DNA of 64,000 bases, taken from positions 21,762,001-21,826,000 of the forward strand of contig NC_046675.1 of the NCBI RefSeq assembly GCF_003369915.1. The letters are read 5' to 3'. This document shows positions 35,041 through 47,486 of the stretch, piece after piece; the stretch's first letter is position 1, and every line of letters starts with the position of its first letter. The notes below the pieces were generated by a model. It was not told the DNA's origin, made no database searches, and saw only the letters and a program-made list of their open reading frames with translations. The stretch comes from Drosophila miranda. Its lineage: Eukaryota > Arthropoda > Insecta > Diptera > Drosophilidae. A program made the position numbers and the translations under genes.

Positions 35041-38000
35041 AACGATTTCATAAATTGGAATTGATATCCTTCTGAAAATAGATCTAATAACACCCAAGAA
35101 TACTTTCAGTTATCATTTCCTGAACTAACTACAAAGTCTTGTCTTCTTTTCCACTCCATTTTTCCAACTTTCAAATACATTTCTTTGATACTTTTCCCAA
35201 CTAAACTTTTGCTACCATCCCGTGAAAACCCATCAGTCCTTTGAACAACCCGCTTACCCCCATAAAAGTGGATTTTTTTTCTGGAGAGAGAGTTAATTTT
35301 TAGCATTTAGTAGCAGCATTTATTTGTGTCCCAGTGTTGGTTGTCTTTGGTTTCACTTTTCCATTTAATGTCCCATTGCGGACGACTTGAGGTCAAGTCG
35401 AGGAATTTCCATTGTATTTGCCATCTATTAAGGTCGTTGAAAAGTGTCAACCGCATTAACTTGGACAGGTCCTCGGACCCTGCTGGACCCTTGTTCGGCT
35501 TGGACCATGCTCGCACGTTGGTCATCTTCGGAGGCTGCCCTTGAGGTGGTGTGTGTTACGATTTGATTTATGGATATTTAACCGCACACATTACTTGGAC
35601 TCTCTGGGCCTTCTGGCGAGTGCTGCCGGACAGCGTCTTTCGGCGCGGAAATGCGACACTCAGCTTCAGCTTCAGCTCCAAGGAATTTCCACCACACACA
35701 CACACACACACACTTTTCCAGCTGAAGTGACTCTCCTTTCTTCCTTTTGGGGGATTGAGGACAGGAAGGACATCCCTTTTGGGCAGGGACATGCCTCGCC
35801 TCTGGTTGTGTTTGGTGTGTGGCAAATTGCTTCCCCTGGGAGGAAATTGTCGCTGCCACTTGCCACTGCCACACATAGAAAGCCAGGGAAAATAGTGCCC
35901 AAAGAGTAACAGAGTGTGGTGGCCATGTGGATTAGAGAAGGGGTGGAAGGGCAAGGGGTGGGTGTGGAACCATGGAATTTTCATGCGCATTGTTGACATT
36001 TTCCTGACATGTGGTCCGGTGCGGTGCGGTTCTGCTTGGACTGGGAGCATGTCCTCCACATGTTTTGAGGCTGAGACTCTCTCTCTCATTCCCCATAATG
36101 AATATAGATGCGAGTCGTGGGCGTGGCTAATCGCTCGGCAATCGGCCCGGCCCGCACAGCTAATCAAACTCGAATAAAAAGCAAAGAAAATTACGCGAAA
36201 TGCCAATGTAATAAACATGTCCAACAACACAGTACAGCACAGCACACAGGCACAGATTGTTTCTATTGTTCAGTTTGGAATGCCTCTATTCCTCCTCAAT
36301 CATTCCGGCAACATTGCGGTTTTATTAGCCAAAGACAGAGCCAAAGACAGAGCCAGAGCCACAGTCGAGTGCCTGAAGGCCTGATGACAATGCCACTTGC
36401 CTTGGCTCGGTCATAACAATAAATTCTATAGCCACAGCACACAGCCTCAGCCGCCTCTTCTCCCGCCAAAAAAACATTTCAAATTGTTTCTTGTTAATTA
36501 AATTAAATATTCACTTGGCTGTTTCCTCCCCCCTCTCCATCTCTCTCTCTGCCTGGACCACAGCGTTTTGTAATTAGATTGAATCTATAATTTTTATGGC
36601 TAATCGCCTTAGAGCTTTTCCTCCTTGCTGGCCGCGCAATGAATTTTGAATTTGCGGCCAGGACATTCGCGGAATCCTTGGCGACAGCCGACCAAAATGT
36701 ATTTTCTGTGCAAATGAAATGAGCTTTCGCCTGAGGAATAGTTCTATCTTTAATTAACTTGAGGAAAAGGTGGGGAAAAGAGCATCTAAAGAGGGCTCTT
36801 TAAAACTGAAATTATGAAAGAGTAAAGTTTATAAATCCCGAAGGCACCCAAAGGCACCTAAAAGTTCTACATTTTTCCATAATTTGTAAACCATGAAAAC
36901 TCTCTCAACCAAAAGGCTATCCCCAGAGCTCTACCTTACATCCGCACTCCTTCTCTATCTCTCTCTATATATTTTTGGCCATAATTTGAATATTTTTGGC
37001 CAGAAATTTGAATATTTTTGGCACGTTTAAACGTTATGACATTTCACAGACGTGTCAGTCCCTCAACGCCCGACGCTATGGCCAACACCTGTCGTATAAA
37101 CAAATCGTGCAAAGAGCACAGAAAAAACTTTCCTTTCCATTCCATTCCACATATGCCAGCGGTGTTGTCCCGCCGTGTCCTGTCCCAAAATAAAAAAAAT
37201 GTATATATAGTGGCACAGCAGGCACAACAGCAGCAGGGAAAAACTCTACTTATTTTGTATTCCATGGAAGATTGTGAATGCGTGAAAAAAATCACTTCAA
37301 AATTTGAATGCCAATTGCTAAAAGGGGAGCCCCAAAAAAAGGAAATTCTTGGGCATACAATGGAAATTTTGTTGCGCCTTTCCCTTGAGTCATGGGGGTC
37401 GTGAGCCGTGAGGTTGTTGCAAGCATCTGTTGCTGCTATTTTGGGTTTGATAATACCCTTAAAGAGGGTATGGTAAATTGTATCAACAGAAAAGAAGGAA
37501 GAAATAACTTTGGCAATGAATATTGTGGGGTATTTAAAGCTTCGGATAGAATTATTTGTTCTTTTTTTGGGGCAAAGGATACTCTCATTATATGGAAGTA
37601 GGAGATGCAGGAAACAAGGTGCCACACAATTTGAGTAGAGTTCTTTCCATCTCCTGTTTCCACAGCACAAGTGGTTCCTTCAAGTGGATATCCCATACCC
37701 TCCTAGATACTGGTATCCGTATACCAATTTCATGGCTAATTCGGCTACCCCTAACCATCCCTCAACCCTCTCAATTCCATACACCATCTGATGTGCAACA
37801 TATGCAAGTGACCTCCCGTATATGTATGTATCGGGGTAGGGATTGGGGGTTCCCATTCGTATTTATGGCCCGATGGCTGGTATATTTTTCATCGGTCTAA
37901 AACCCATAATTAAATTACGTGAAATTCATTTATAACAATTACGTTGAAATGGCAATCTATGCTGATGATGCCGCCACAGTACACACACAGGCCACAGTCC

Positions 38001-39411
38001 TCGATCTCTCTCTGCCACAAGGAACTGACGGTGGAAAAACTCTAAGCAGCAGAACGAATATTCGTGTGGCAGAAAATAAAAAATGCTGTGCGTCATGTGA
38101 GCAATTTGGTGTCGTTGTCGTTTGTCCATTTGCCTGTGTGGCAGTGGCAGGCAGGCATTGGGTGCCACAACCAGTTCACTCGGCTCCTGGCTCTCTGCAC
38201 AGTTCTCTGTGGCTCTCCTCCACCTCTCTCAGAGTTCCCTGTGTCTCTCCTTTTGCAGTGCACTGCAATTATTTATTCCTGTGCATTTGGTGTTTCCCCT
38301 CTTTCCGTTTCCTCTCTCCTTTTGCTTACATGGCGCTTAAGCATGCCCATGTCCGGTTTTTGCCCGTGTCCGTGTGTGTCCATGTGTCCGTATGGCTCCT
38401 AAATGCCTGGAACACACGACACAGACACATATCCGCCACCCATAATATACCTCCTCACTCCTTTGGAGGAAAAGGCGGATCCAATGCAAGGTAATGTCCC
38501 CGCAACATGCACTTCTACACTGAGGCAAAAAATATGGAAGATTGGTGTATTGCTGTGGCTTTGCAGGAAAGATATGGAATGAGAATATGATCTAAATAGG
38601 ATCTACAATGATATGCTGATCCTTTTGTAGTTTTGTTGATTTATCTTCATGGAAGAATATATATTGAAATATCCATTTACATAAACATTTGGGATCTCTC
38701 ATCGAAATCTTTAGTACCCCAAAAGTATATTTTTCAGTGTATGAAATATTGAAGGAAAAGCGAGTGGAGTGCTGTTGGTGGCAGAGAGCTGGAGAAGGAG
38801 TCGTGGAAGAAGGAGATCCGAAGTATGGGGACTTGAAAGAGGTTAACTGATGGAGACCCGGAGTGGTGGAGATGGTGGAGTGGTTGTGCAGATCCAAAGG
38901 AGAGTTGGAGGGGCTGAAGCGTGTTGGAGTCTTTTGGAGCTTCAGATTGCGGCTCTACTATTATTAGATGCCATTATGTTTTATAGTCTATAATTGATCC
39001 TTTGAGCCAAGCAACGCTTATGCACTTTTGTGGTATGCATTTCTTTATCTTACAAATTATATGAGATTAAATGAAAAGTAATGTGAATGTGAATGTGCCT
39101 GTGAGCGTGAGTACTAGTATGAGTGCTGCACCAGTGTGTATGCTAGTCTACTCCCATAATCATGAAAGCGATTCACGGCAAATGACTGGCGAAATTGAGG
39201 TTTAATGTGATATAGTATTAGATATAAGTAAATATTTGATTAAAGTTTGGAGATTGAGAGAAAGGGGAGGAGCTGGAGAGAGGATTCCTTAAGGATATGA
39301 AAGTGAAAATCTCCTCAGACAACAACTCCTTCTCAAGACTCTCATAGATAATTTAATTAACTAATAATCCCAATATAATCACTTCTTTAATACCCTCTAA
39401 ATCATCGATAC
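35041..39411. other. Intergenic DNA between zen and the TTC12-like gene
   Basis: No gene is supported. The interval holds a CA repeat (35693-35713), a 17-bp direct repeat CCAAAGACAGAGCCAAAG near 36330-36361 and AT-rich stretches with homeodomain cores (for example 36485-36510). Open frames at 35.5-38.5 kb occur on both strands without family motifs. Confidence 0.45.
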
Positions 39412-39419
39412 TATCGATA
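39412..39419 (+). promoter_or_regulatory. DRE element upstream of the TTC12-like gene
   Basis: A perfect palindromic TATCGATA, 200 bases before the ATG at 39620, with a second ATCGAT at 39404-39409. This is a DREF site typical of non-developmental promoters and unlike the zen and zen2 promoters on either side. Confidence 0.6.
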
Positions 39420-39619
39420 TTAAAGGCACTGATTCCTTCAGTAAACAGCGACTATTGCTAGGGGCAACCCCACATTCCACTTTTTTGTGGGTTGCCCTGC
39501 GATACGTTTGCCCAGCTGTACGAACCACAAAAACAAACAAAAACCCAACAAAGGCCAAGTCAAACACACAAATATTTACTCAAATCCTTTGGTCATTGGA
39601 CATTAATATCCGGGAAAAT

Positions 39620-40508
39620 ATGTTTTCATTGCTGCACCCGCAAACGGATGAAAGTTTTCTGGACACGGAATCAACAGTTGAGGATGTCATAAGCTTGCTA
39701 CAGAGTCTACAGAAACCAAAGGAGTAAGTGATGGACAAGGTTCCGTAAATTGAATTATAAAACCTCTATATTTAGGGAAGGAGAAGAGGGGCCTGAAGCT
39801 ATTAAAGAAGATCTGAGGGGGGAAAGTGTCACCGAAGACAATTTCATGGTCACCGAGCGTCAGAAGCCTTTGGCTCCTAAAAAGGTTCCAATTCCCATAT
39901 TGAAATCTAAAAAGAAGAAAGCAGATCCTTCAGATGGGAATAAAGATCGATTTACATTCATGAGGCAGGTGGATGTGGATCATGAAGAGAGCTCCAAGGC
40001 GCGTCTGGAACGTGAGCGAGTGGCTCAAAACTTTCGAAAGTAAGTAGAACCATTCACAATCTATACCCATAGATATATATCTCCCATCTTTCGCATAGAT
40101 TGGGCAACTCTGAGTATCGGCAAGGAAACTATTTGACTGCCATGCGGATGTACAGCAAGGCCATCGAAAACATCAATGATAGCCACATTCTCTACATAAA
40201 TCGTGCTCTTTGTTTCATTAAGTATGAATGAAATAGCTCCAAATACCTTTGGGATGGCTCCCTCTTCTAACAAAAGCTATTCTCTCTTTTCCATCTGTAG
40301 ATCTGACCGATTCAAGCGGGCCATAGTCGATTGTGATTACGTTTTGAACAAATTGGATGAGAAGAATCTGAGGGCGTGGCTGTATCGGGCCATGGCCTAC
40401 AAGGGGCTCAACGATGAGGCCAATTTTGAGAATTGTGTGAAATATGCCCGCAAATTTAATTCCAAGCAAATGGAGTTTATTGATGGATTCCTGGAAAAGT
40501 TGAAATGA
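39620..40508 (+). CDS. TTC12-like tetratricopeptide-repeat protein (four exons)
   Basis: Exons are 39620-39723, 39776-40039, 40099-40221 and 40301-40508, all with GT/AG junctions that keep the frame, giving 232 aa. The N-terminal half is acidic then Lys-rich (KSKKKKADPSDGNKD), followed by a charged helix ESSKARLERERVAQNFRK. Three TPR motifs follow at about residues 124-156 (LGNSEYRQGNYLTAMRMYSKAI), 158-190 (ILYINRALCFIKSDRFKRAI) and 193-225 (LRAWLYRAMAYKGLNDEANF). The layout resembles the N-terminal half of TTC12, a dynein-arm assembly factor of motile cilia. TTC12 itself is much longer, so this is a short relative and the assignment is inference. A DRE upstream and AATAAA at 40559-40564 frame a compact gene. 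It lies between zen and zen2 and is convergent with zen2. Confidence 0.85.
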
Positions 40509-40558
40509 AACCTTTTTGCCGGTAGATATAGAGTGCCTGAAGGAGAACTTATAAATAC

Positions 40559-40564
40559 AATAAA
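40559..40564 (+). other. Polyadenylation signal of the TTC12-like gene
   Basis: AATAAA is 51 bases after the stop codon of the TPR gene, with no closer canonical signal. Confidence 0.65.
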
Positions 40565-42402
40565 TTATTGACGAAAAGTATAGCTAAAAAAGAGCAATGT
40601 ATCATTGATTTTTTCTAGTTCTTGTTCACTCATTTTATTGGATTTTTAATCCATAAAACACTCAATACAAAGTTTATTGTAAACTTTAAAGCAGGGCAGT
40701 CCCCAGCCCCTTTCTATAGTCCAACCCCTAGAATATTTCAAGTTTTGTTTACATATGACAGCAGGAATTTCATGTTTGGTAGCTCAACTCTTTCGATTCG
40801 ATTCGATGCCATTCCAATGCCATTCAATCGAAGTCAGACGGCGACGACGACGACACACATCCACTGGCACTGGCACACCCCTCCCACCGCTCTGGGTTTC
40901 CTCTCTGTTTCCTACCCTTCTCTGGATGAGGAGGGCAAACAATTCGATGGCGGTAATCAATCTTCCTTCACTCTCTGCCAGCTGACAGCTCCGTGGTGTA
41001 GAGTCAAATTGCGATCTTTGTTTGTGCCCCCGAGAACGGGATGGGTTACGGCCATGGCCAGGACGGAACAGTAGCCGTAGCAGCAGCAGCAACAGCAGCA
41101 GACCGTAGAACGGAGACCTGACACTCCAGCAATGGCATTGGATGGGGATGTTCATGGGTGGAATGGGTGGAATGGGTGGGTGCTCCATTTATGCGTGTCA
41201 AAGGTTGCGTGGCATAGGCAGAGAGCGACAGATTGAAGCCCCAGGCAGGCGACACAAATGTTGTACTTGTCACGGTTGTTGCGGTAGTTGCATCTTGTAC
41301 TTGGAGGCTTCGGGTGTGTGATGGGGGTGGAGGCATGGCGTGTGCTGCCCCCAAAAATGAGTCGTTACCCGCCTGAGTCGGCACAAAGTTCAGAGTTCTT
41401 ATCCCACTCATTAATCCTTTCCATTTAACTCAATTATCTGATATTTGTTCCACCGTTTTTATGGCAACTGAACAATAGGATAATCTTAAATATATGTAAA
41501 CATATAGAAGCCCATCAATCAATTGTTTATGGATATATTTTTCAGCAATTCATGGCACAATTTTTCGATTGTAATTCGTTTTTGTTTTTCTGCTAACCAA
41601 TCGACTGAAAATATATCAATTAGAAATACATTAAGCCCCGCAGCCTGATCATGATAAGAATCCAAAATAATTATCTATTACGAAGATGTCTATAAATAAA
41701 ATGTGTTTTTTTTTAATACACCAAAATCATACGACTAGGCACAGATATATTTTTTTATGCACAACAACTTTATTCATTTATCTACAAACATATTACGTTT
41801 TCAAGACATAACTTTATCGATAATGAAATTCGACTAAGTTTTTATTATTGGCATAATCAAAATAACTAATAAAAAGGCACACGGACTCGGACAACAGCTG
41901 ACGATGAAATATTGTTCACAAAACATGGCCAAATCTAATATGATCTGACGGAACACTGCTCCTCCTCCTCTCACATGTGACACAACATCCGAGGCAGGCA
42001 TCATCCAGAAGGAAAAGCCAAAGAAAATTTCAATATGCTGGAAATTACTTTATGATGTGATGACACCAATTTATCTAACAGAACGAGAGAGGGGGTTGGG
42101 GTATGGGTAGGGGATGTCCTTGTCCACCAAAATGTTGTGGACAAATGGGTGCCATTTGGGCTTCATCTTTTTAACCAGCTGAAAGGAATCTCTGAGGTTA
42201 TCAATTTGGCCAAGAAGTTTTGTTTAGTTTAGGTGCCTGTCAATCCCTTAAAGGCTTTCATTTGTTGAATTTTGTTATTTGGTTGTGGTAAAAGGAACAA
42301 TTTTTACAATAAATCTTAATACAATTTCCTCCTTTTGGCAGTCATATAAATATTTATGTACAACTTGGGTAACAACAAAATTATATTATATACAAAAATG
42401 TC
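40565..42402. other. Spacer between convergent TTC12-like gene and zen2
   Basis: No gene is supported. The right part must include the zen2 3' UTR. A TTTATT (AATAAA on the minus strand) lies at 41769-41774, and closer variant signals are possible. A short GGTGGAATGG repeat lies near 41157-41178. Confidence 0.5.
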
Positions 42403-43285
42403 TTAAAAGTCTATTAAATTCTGTATGAAATCAAAGTCCACCTGCAAGGACTCTCTAGAAGAGCTACTATTCGAATCCCAGCACAGGTTTTGTCCCATAA
42501 AAAGATCTTGGGCGTAGGGATTAGAGCTGGGAATCTGTAGGTTTTGAAGGGGTTCCGAGGTAGACTCAGGCGCAAACCAATTGCTGGCCCAATTTTGAGT
42601 CATTTGATTGATCGGCGGCTCCATTTGGTTGATGGGCATCTCTGCGATCGGCAAGGGGGCTGGACAGAACTCCTGAAGGTAGTCATACGCCTGATAGGGT
42701 GGCGTTATGTGTCCTTGTTGCAGGGGCACACCAGTAGGTGGTAGCGGCACTCCGGTGTGCTCCACTTCTGATTGTGGCACACTCTCCACAGTTGTGTTCA
42801 CATATTGCAAAAGACGTTCCACAATATGTTCGTGCTCCAATAGATCTTCCCTTGGTGGCAGGTTGCATAACTTTGTGGGGGTCAGAACTCCCTTGGCCAC
42901 CTGTTTATTGGCCAACTTCTTGGACTTCATCCTGCGATTCTGGAACCAGATCTTAACCTGTCTTTCGGTCAGATTCAGTCGCTGGGAAATCTCAATGCGT
43001 CGTGTCCGTGACATGTATTTGTTCAAATGGAACTCCCGCTCCAATTCCAGAAGCTGATGGCTGGAGAAGGCCGTGCGGGATCTTTTGGACTTTTCCATGG
43101 ATTTTGTGGCACCTACTGGGGCGGCTTCCATGGTCGATGATTCACTGGGAAACATCTATAAGTTTATAGAATGTTACGGATTAATTTCAACGATCTTCTT
43201 TCGAAAGATATGTTTTAAAACCTACCAGAAAATCACAGATGGAAGAGTTGTCAACAAAATAGTTTGTATTGTTTGGGGAGAACAT
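42403..43285 (-). CDS. zen2: Zen2 homeodomain protein (two exons)
   Basis: Exon 1 on the minus strand is 43285-43226 (20 codons, [20 protein letters not shown]). A 70-bp phase-0 intron (43225-43156, gtaggt...ttatag) leads to exon 2, 43155-42403, giving 270 aa. A shorter start at 43155 is possible by eye, but the acceptor sits exactly before it. The exon 1 frame and TATA box support the longer form, whose phase-0 intron parallels zen. The homeodomain is at about residues 43-102 ([19 protein letters not shown] to [13 protein letters not shown]) with Gln50. The C-terminal region is acidic, ending [11 protein letters not shown]. zen2 is a zen duplicate expressed in the early dorsal embryo with no known essential role in D. 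melanogaster. Its frame is intact here. It runs opposite to zen and pb. Confidence 0.9.
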
Positions 43286-43368
43286 TTTCCTCGCTCGCTT
43301 GTTTCTTGTGTGTTCGCTCGGTGACAGTTCAGTTTTTTAACTAGATGCCTGAGAAGTTGTCTCATTTG

Positions 43369-43376
43369 CTTTTATA
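43369..43376 (-). promoter_or_regulatory. TATA box of zen2
   Basis: TATAAAAG on the minus strand lies 84-91 bases before the exon 1 ATG. It predicts a start near 43346-43350, where a TCAG-type initiator occurs. Confidence 0.7.
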
Positions 43377-43439
43377 CCAAACACCTCAGGTACCCCGCCC
43401 ACACAGTGGACCGCGAATCGGATCGGTTACGTCCTGTCC

Positions 43440-43995
43440 CTACCTGTAGGGCGAGACGCCAGGGACTTTTGGGCAGCCGGCTGGTCTGCTCTCTCCTTTG
43501 GGTCTGGTCTGGACAGCGACTTATTGCAGTAGATGTCGCGTCTATCGGAATCAGAGCCTCTCAGCTAGCGACACTTTCCCCGATAGCGACACACGATGGC
43601 GTGAGTCCTGATTGCGTCGTTTGTGTCTAATGATGGATAGCATTGGCTCGAATCTTATGGAAGTAGTGATAGCATTGAAAGGAATTTTCTATAGCCTTCG
43701 ATCCGGAATAGAGAGCAAATAAAGGAGTTCTTTATAGTTACATTTAGGGCAGGGAAACCTACCCAAAATTTTCTTCACCTTTTGGTAATGGTAGGTTTGA
43801 AATTATTTCTAAGACCTATGTAAACCCTTTTTCAAAAGATTATTCTTATCAGATAGAAGGACTTTTAAGTGATAGAAAAATTCCTTCAAAGTACAGCACA
43901 ACTTTTGCAATCAAACCCCAATCCCTCTTATCAGGTAGCCATCTATCATGAACGAGAAAGATTTCGGTTTTCCCCGGGGTTTTCCAGACGAGTTA
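43440..43995. promoter_or_regulatory. Candidate early dorsal enhancer of zen2 (Zelda and Dorsal-like sites)
   Basis: Upstream of zen2 are CAGGTAG heptamers at 43446-43440 (minus) and 43932-43938 (plus). A Dorsal-like GGGAAACCT lies at 43752-43760. Two abutting inverted Dorsal-like sites, GGTTTTCCCC and GGGGTTTTCC, lie at about 43976-43995. This is the same combination as upstream of zen and suggests retained dorsal-ventral input. Function is inferred from consensus. Confidence 0.55.
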
Positions 43996-44111
43996 TGAAT
44001 ATCTGAGGGTTAAACTACCTGTTTAGCATAAGAGCGTGGTGCGTGCGATCCGAAAACACTGATCCCCTGACCATAAAACGTGTGTCACTTCTAGCTAATC
44101 CAATCGCCCGC

Positions 44112-44265
44112 TATAAAAACATCTTCAGGGGCCCATAGCCATAAGGACATGTGCTACGTGCGCTACATGCCGCAGATTTACAATCGTTCAGGCTTATGCA
44201 AAAGACGAATTCTTAGACTAGTCCTGCAACAAGTAGTCCAATCTACAGGAGAATCTCACAAGTGA
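44112..44265 (+). other. Isolated TATA box with a 38-codon frame
   Basis: TATAAAAA at 44112-44119 is followed by ATG at 44149 and a 38-codon frame (MCYVRYMPQIYNRSG...) ending in TGA 44263-44265. The predicted leader would be only a few bases, which is unusual. The start has a faint likeness to the zen N-terminus ([11 protein letters not shown]). It could be a relic of a further zen-like copy or chance. No homeobox follows. Confidence 0.2.
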
Positions 44266-45840
44266 TCAGGTGATCACGATAGAAATCCTGAGCCCTTTCC
44301 TTAGCCGATGATCAGTGTGAAGTTTTAGTGAAGGTCGAGGATCTTTGCTGCAGTTGCTGTTGGAAATCTCTGGAGAACTAAACTAACTGATTTACTAAAA
44401 AAATCGTACTGTTGTTATTCTTTAGACAATTTTATTGGTTATTAGCTTATTTATTTAAACTAATGTTTAAAAATCACATCATAACATACAAACAAATTTT
44501 TAAAAACTTTCAAAGTTTCAGAACGCTTAAAGATGGTAAAAAACTTAACCTTTGGTCGCTTTATCTTCAGCTATATTCGTTCTATCGACACGAATCTAAA
44601 CTCCTTTAAAAACTCGTACAATTATCTTTCCAACTTCTTTTTTATTGTGGATATTGGTGCTTCAGAAGATGAGTGGGTTATGAGTTTTTAAAAGAGATTT
44701 TGGGGTACATATATTCCTAATTCAAAGTATGAGGAAGTGGTTTACTCCTCTATAAATATAACCTTTTTTTTGGTCTCGTGCAAAGTACATTCAAAAATTT
44801 CCATTTTGAGTAATATCTTCCAGAGGTAACTTTAATTTTCGCAGCTTTTTGAACATGTTATTAGGATCAATAAATGCTTTCACTTGTATTAACCCCAAAC
44901 TATCAAAACGAGTTCTTGTAAATGGGACATATGGGATATAAATTCCTAAAATTCATATCAATTTAGGCCCCAATAACAGGTGCCTCCCCCTCATGTAATA
45001 TTCTGCGTAATAATGTTATTTACACCTGTAATGACAAGAATGTATTAACATCTACACATAATTACAATATTTTACAGTGGATCCCAAGGGTGGGGTGGAT
45101 GGGGGGAACGAATCTCTCTCCATTCTCCACTCTCCATTGAAATGCACTAAAAACAGAGCGTGAAAAAGAATGAGCGACAAGCCGCAAAAACAAAATAAAA
45201 TCGAGAAAACAAGCGAGGAAAAACAGTGAAAAGCGAAAGATTGACAACATGATGGTTAGACAAGCGAAGAAGCGGTGCCCAAAACAAAAAGAGCGATGAG
45301 CATAGCGAAATGTCAAAAATCCCCAAAAGCCAACAAAAACGACAGGGAAAGAGCGAGAGCGAGAGAGAGGAGCTGCTGGCAGTGCTTTTGCTGCGCTTTC
45401 TGCTGCCACTGCTGCACCTCTTCTTTATTCCTTGTTTCTTCTACCACTTCTTCTTCTGCTGCTGCTGCTGCTGCGGAATGTGTAAATAACAAAAACGAAA
45501 TAAATTCCGTCACAAGCAACACGTTCAACAAAAAAAAAACGCACAAAAGCAGAAGAAACCGCGGGCACAAAAACAAAAAAAGCAATAGCCGCTGCGGAAA
45601 TGACAGCCGACAGCAGCAGAGCGAGAGCCACAAAGCGACAGCAACCACAAAGATACAGAAACCAGCCGTCGACCAATCAGCGCACTGGAGACTTTCATGT
45701 GTGTGTGTGTATCGTTGTATCTGTATCTTTTGGTGGGTTTGGTCTTATTTACCCCCGACCCGACGGCCAAGAGCTGTGCACTGCGCAAGTCGTGACTTGG
45801 AAATTTACTTGAAATGATTTGCTGCCTGCCGCAGAGCACC
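44266..45840. other. Intergenic DNA between zen2 and the pb leader region
   Basis: No gene is supported. The left part is AT-rich. The right part (45130-45680) has GAGAGAG at about 45360-45372, a CTG run at 45456-45473 and A-rich tracts. GAGA motifs near a Hox promoter can belong to Polycomb/Trithorax response elements, but this is only suggestive. Confidence 0.45.
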
Positions 45841-46910
45841 ACTCAAGTGCTGGGCGCGCATTTCAGTGCGTTCGGTGTTATTGGATGGGTTGGTTGGTTG
45901 GCTGTTGGCTGCCTGCTGCTCTCTCAAAGCTCTCGGCCCCACAGGCGCAAGCCGCCCCAAGTCTCGCCACCAGCCAGTCGTTGTTCTCCGTTCAGTCGGT
46001 CTCGTTTCTCTCCCTTTCGAAGAGGCTCTCAAAGTCGCGTCGGAGAAGCTTATGTTTATAACTATTCCAGCAAGAATTTCAATAATAAAAGTTATCAAAT
46101 AGTTGTCTTATATTAAACTAGAATAAACTCGTATCTGAAACGCATCTCAGCCACCATTGGAACCCACCTGAAACAGCAACAACAACGATATCGCAAAACC
46201 GGTTACTTAGTTACTTACTGCGCACCTACCGAATGCCAGACAGAGACAGCTAGTGTGTGCGTATGTGAGTGGAGAAAAGTGTCTCCACCGGTTCGTGCGA
46301 GTGTGAGTGAGTGAGTGAGTGAGTGTCACTGTGGCCATTGACGATCCTCTCCAAAGCAAAAAAACAACTCTACACAGAGTGAAAAACCAACAACCTCCAC
46401 ATACGCATACGCACCGTGGTTCTGGCCTGCTGCTGCTGTACTTGTAACTGTGTGTTTTGGCCTTTTCGCGTCCGTCGCCATGGCTGCCACCAGCAGAGGT
46501 GTGTGCAACCGAAACCGATACTAAACCCAAAACTGTCGTCGGTGGCAGCAGCACTTGGCGCTGCAGCGCTTGAGTACACAACGAACGAACGGTCGTCGGC
46601 CATACCACAATCACAATATTCCGTGTGCTCCCATTTCCCTTTACCTTACCCTCGTTCTCGTCTCGGTTCGGACCCCGCAGATAAGCCATATAGGCCCCAA
46701 CGCATGGGGGTTCTTCGACTAAAAGCCCGCATTGCATTGCAAAAGTTGTGCAAAACAAAACAAAAAGTTAAACTAAACAAATTGTGGTGGAAAAAGTGAA
46801 GACAAAAGTGAAGTGAAAAAACCCAAGTGAAAAATACAAATAAAACCTTTTAGAACAGAACATACAATATGGAATTGAATCAGCATTAAAAGATCTTATT
46901 GAAATGGTAG
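45841..46910 (+). promoter_or_regulatory. pb: Candidate pb promoter and non-coding leader exon
   Basis: D. melanogaster pb has a non-coding first exon. Here TCAG-type initiators occur at about 45862-45868 (TTTCAGTG) and 45991-45997 (TTCAGTC). The segment to the right is rich in AAGTGAA repeats typical of fly leaders (46780-46840). A donor-like GTAGGTGAA at 46907-46915 could splice to the acceptor tttcattacag ending at 47404. Exact exon limits are not certain. Confidence 0.35.
46305..46325. repeat. GAGT tetranucleotide repeat
   Basis: Five consecutive GAGT units within the presumed pb leader region. Confidence 0.85.
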
Positions 46911-47486
46911 GTGAAAATATCATTATATCAATAACATATTGATATCATTTCGGAATTAGAACATAGTCTATTCTATAATAATACCATTTTGGTATGAAAA
47001 GTTTATGAATAAAATGTAGATATGATAAGCTCTTATTTTGAAGAACATAATGTGTTGGTAGATATTTTCCAATAAGAGTCCAATATCTATCTGATTCGAT
47101 CTATAGATTTCCGTTTTTCGAAAGCATTCTAAAAAGAAACATCATACCCTAAGTAATGTTCCGATTTCCGTCGGCTTCTGAAAAACGCATTTTTGTGATT
47201 TAACCAAATATACCCTAGAGACTCTTATCAAAATACAAACATTCGATTGACTCGAATAAAAAGTATTTTAAAAAAATTAAAAGAAGGCAGACAGACATAT
47301 CTCTATTTAGTGAATTTTTCAAAGAAAAGGTTATTTTTTTGTTATCTCTTCTATTCTTAAATTCGCCTGATATTAATTTATATCTATATTTGCTTTCATT
47401 ACAGGTTTCTAGCTAATTAATACATAAGAATCCCAAAATAGACAGCAACAAATTTGAAATTTGAAAATAAAGAAAGATTCAAAGCC

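Noticed and set aside
35568..36245. Minus-strand 225-codon frame
   Set aside because: It runs through a CA microsatellite and has an unstructured composition. No family resemblance.
37044..37670. Minus-strand 208-codon frame with cysteine-rich patches
   Set aside because: No promoter, splice or conserved motif support. Several other frames overlap it on the other strand.
45275..45817. 180-codon frame rich in Lys/Arg and Ser before the pb leader
   Set aside because: Composed of A-rich and CAG-type repeats. More likely regulatory or leader DNA.
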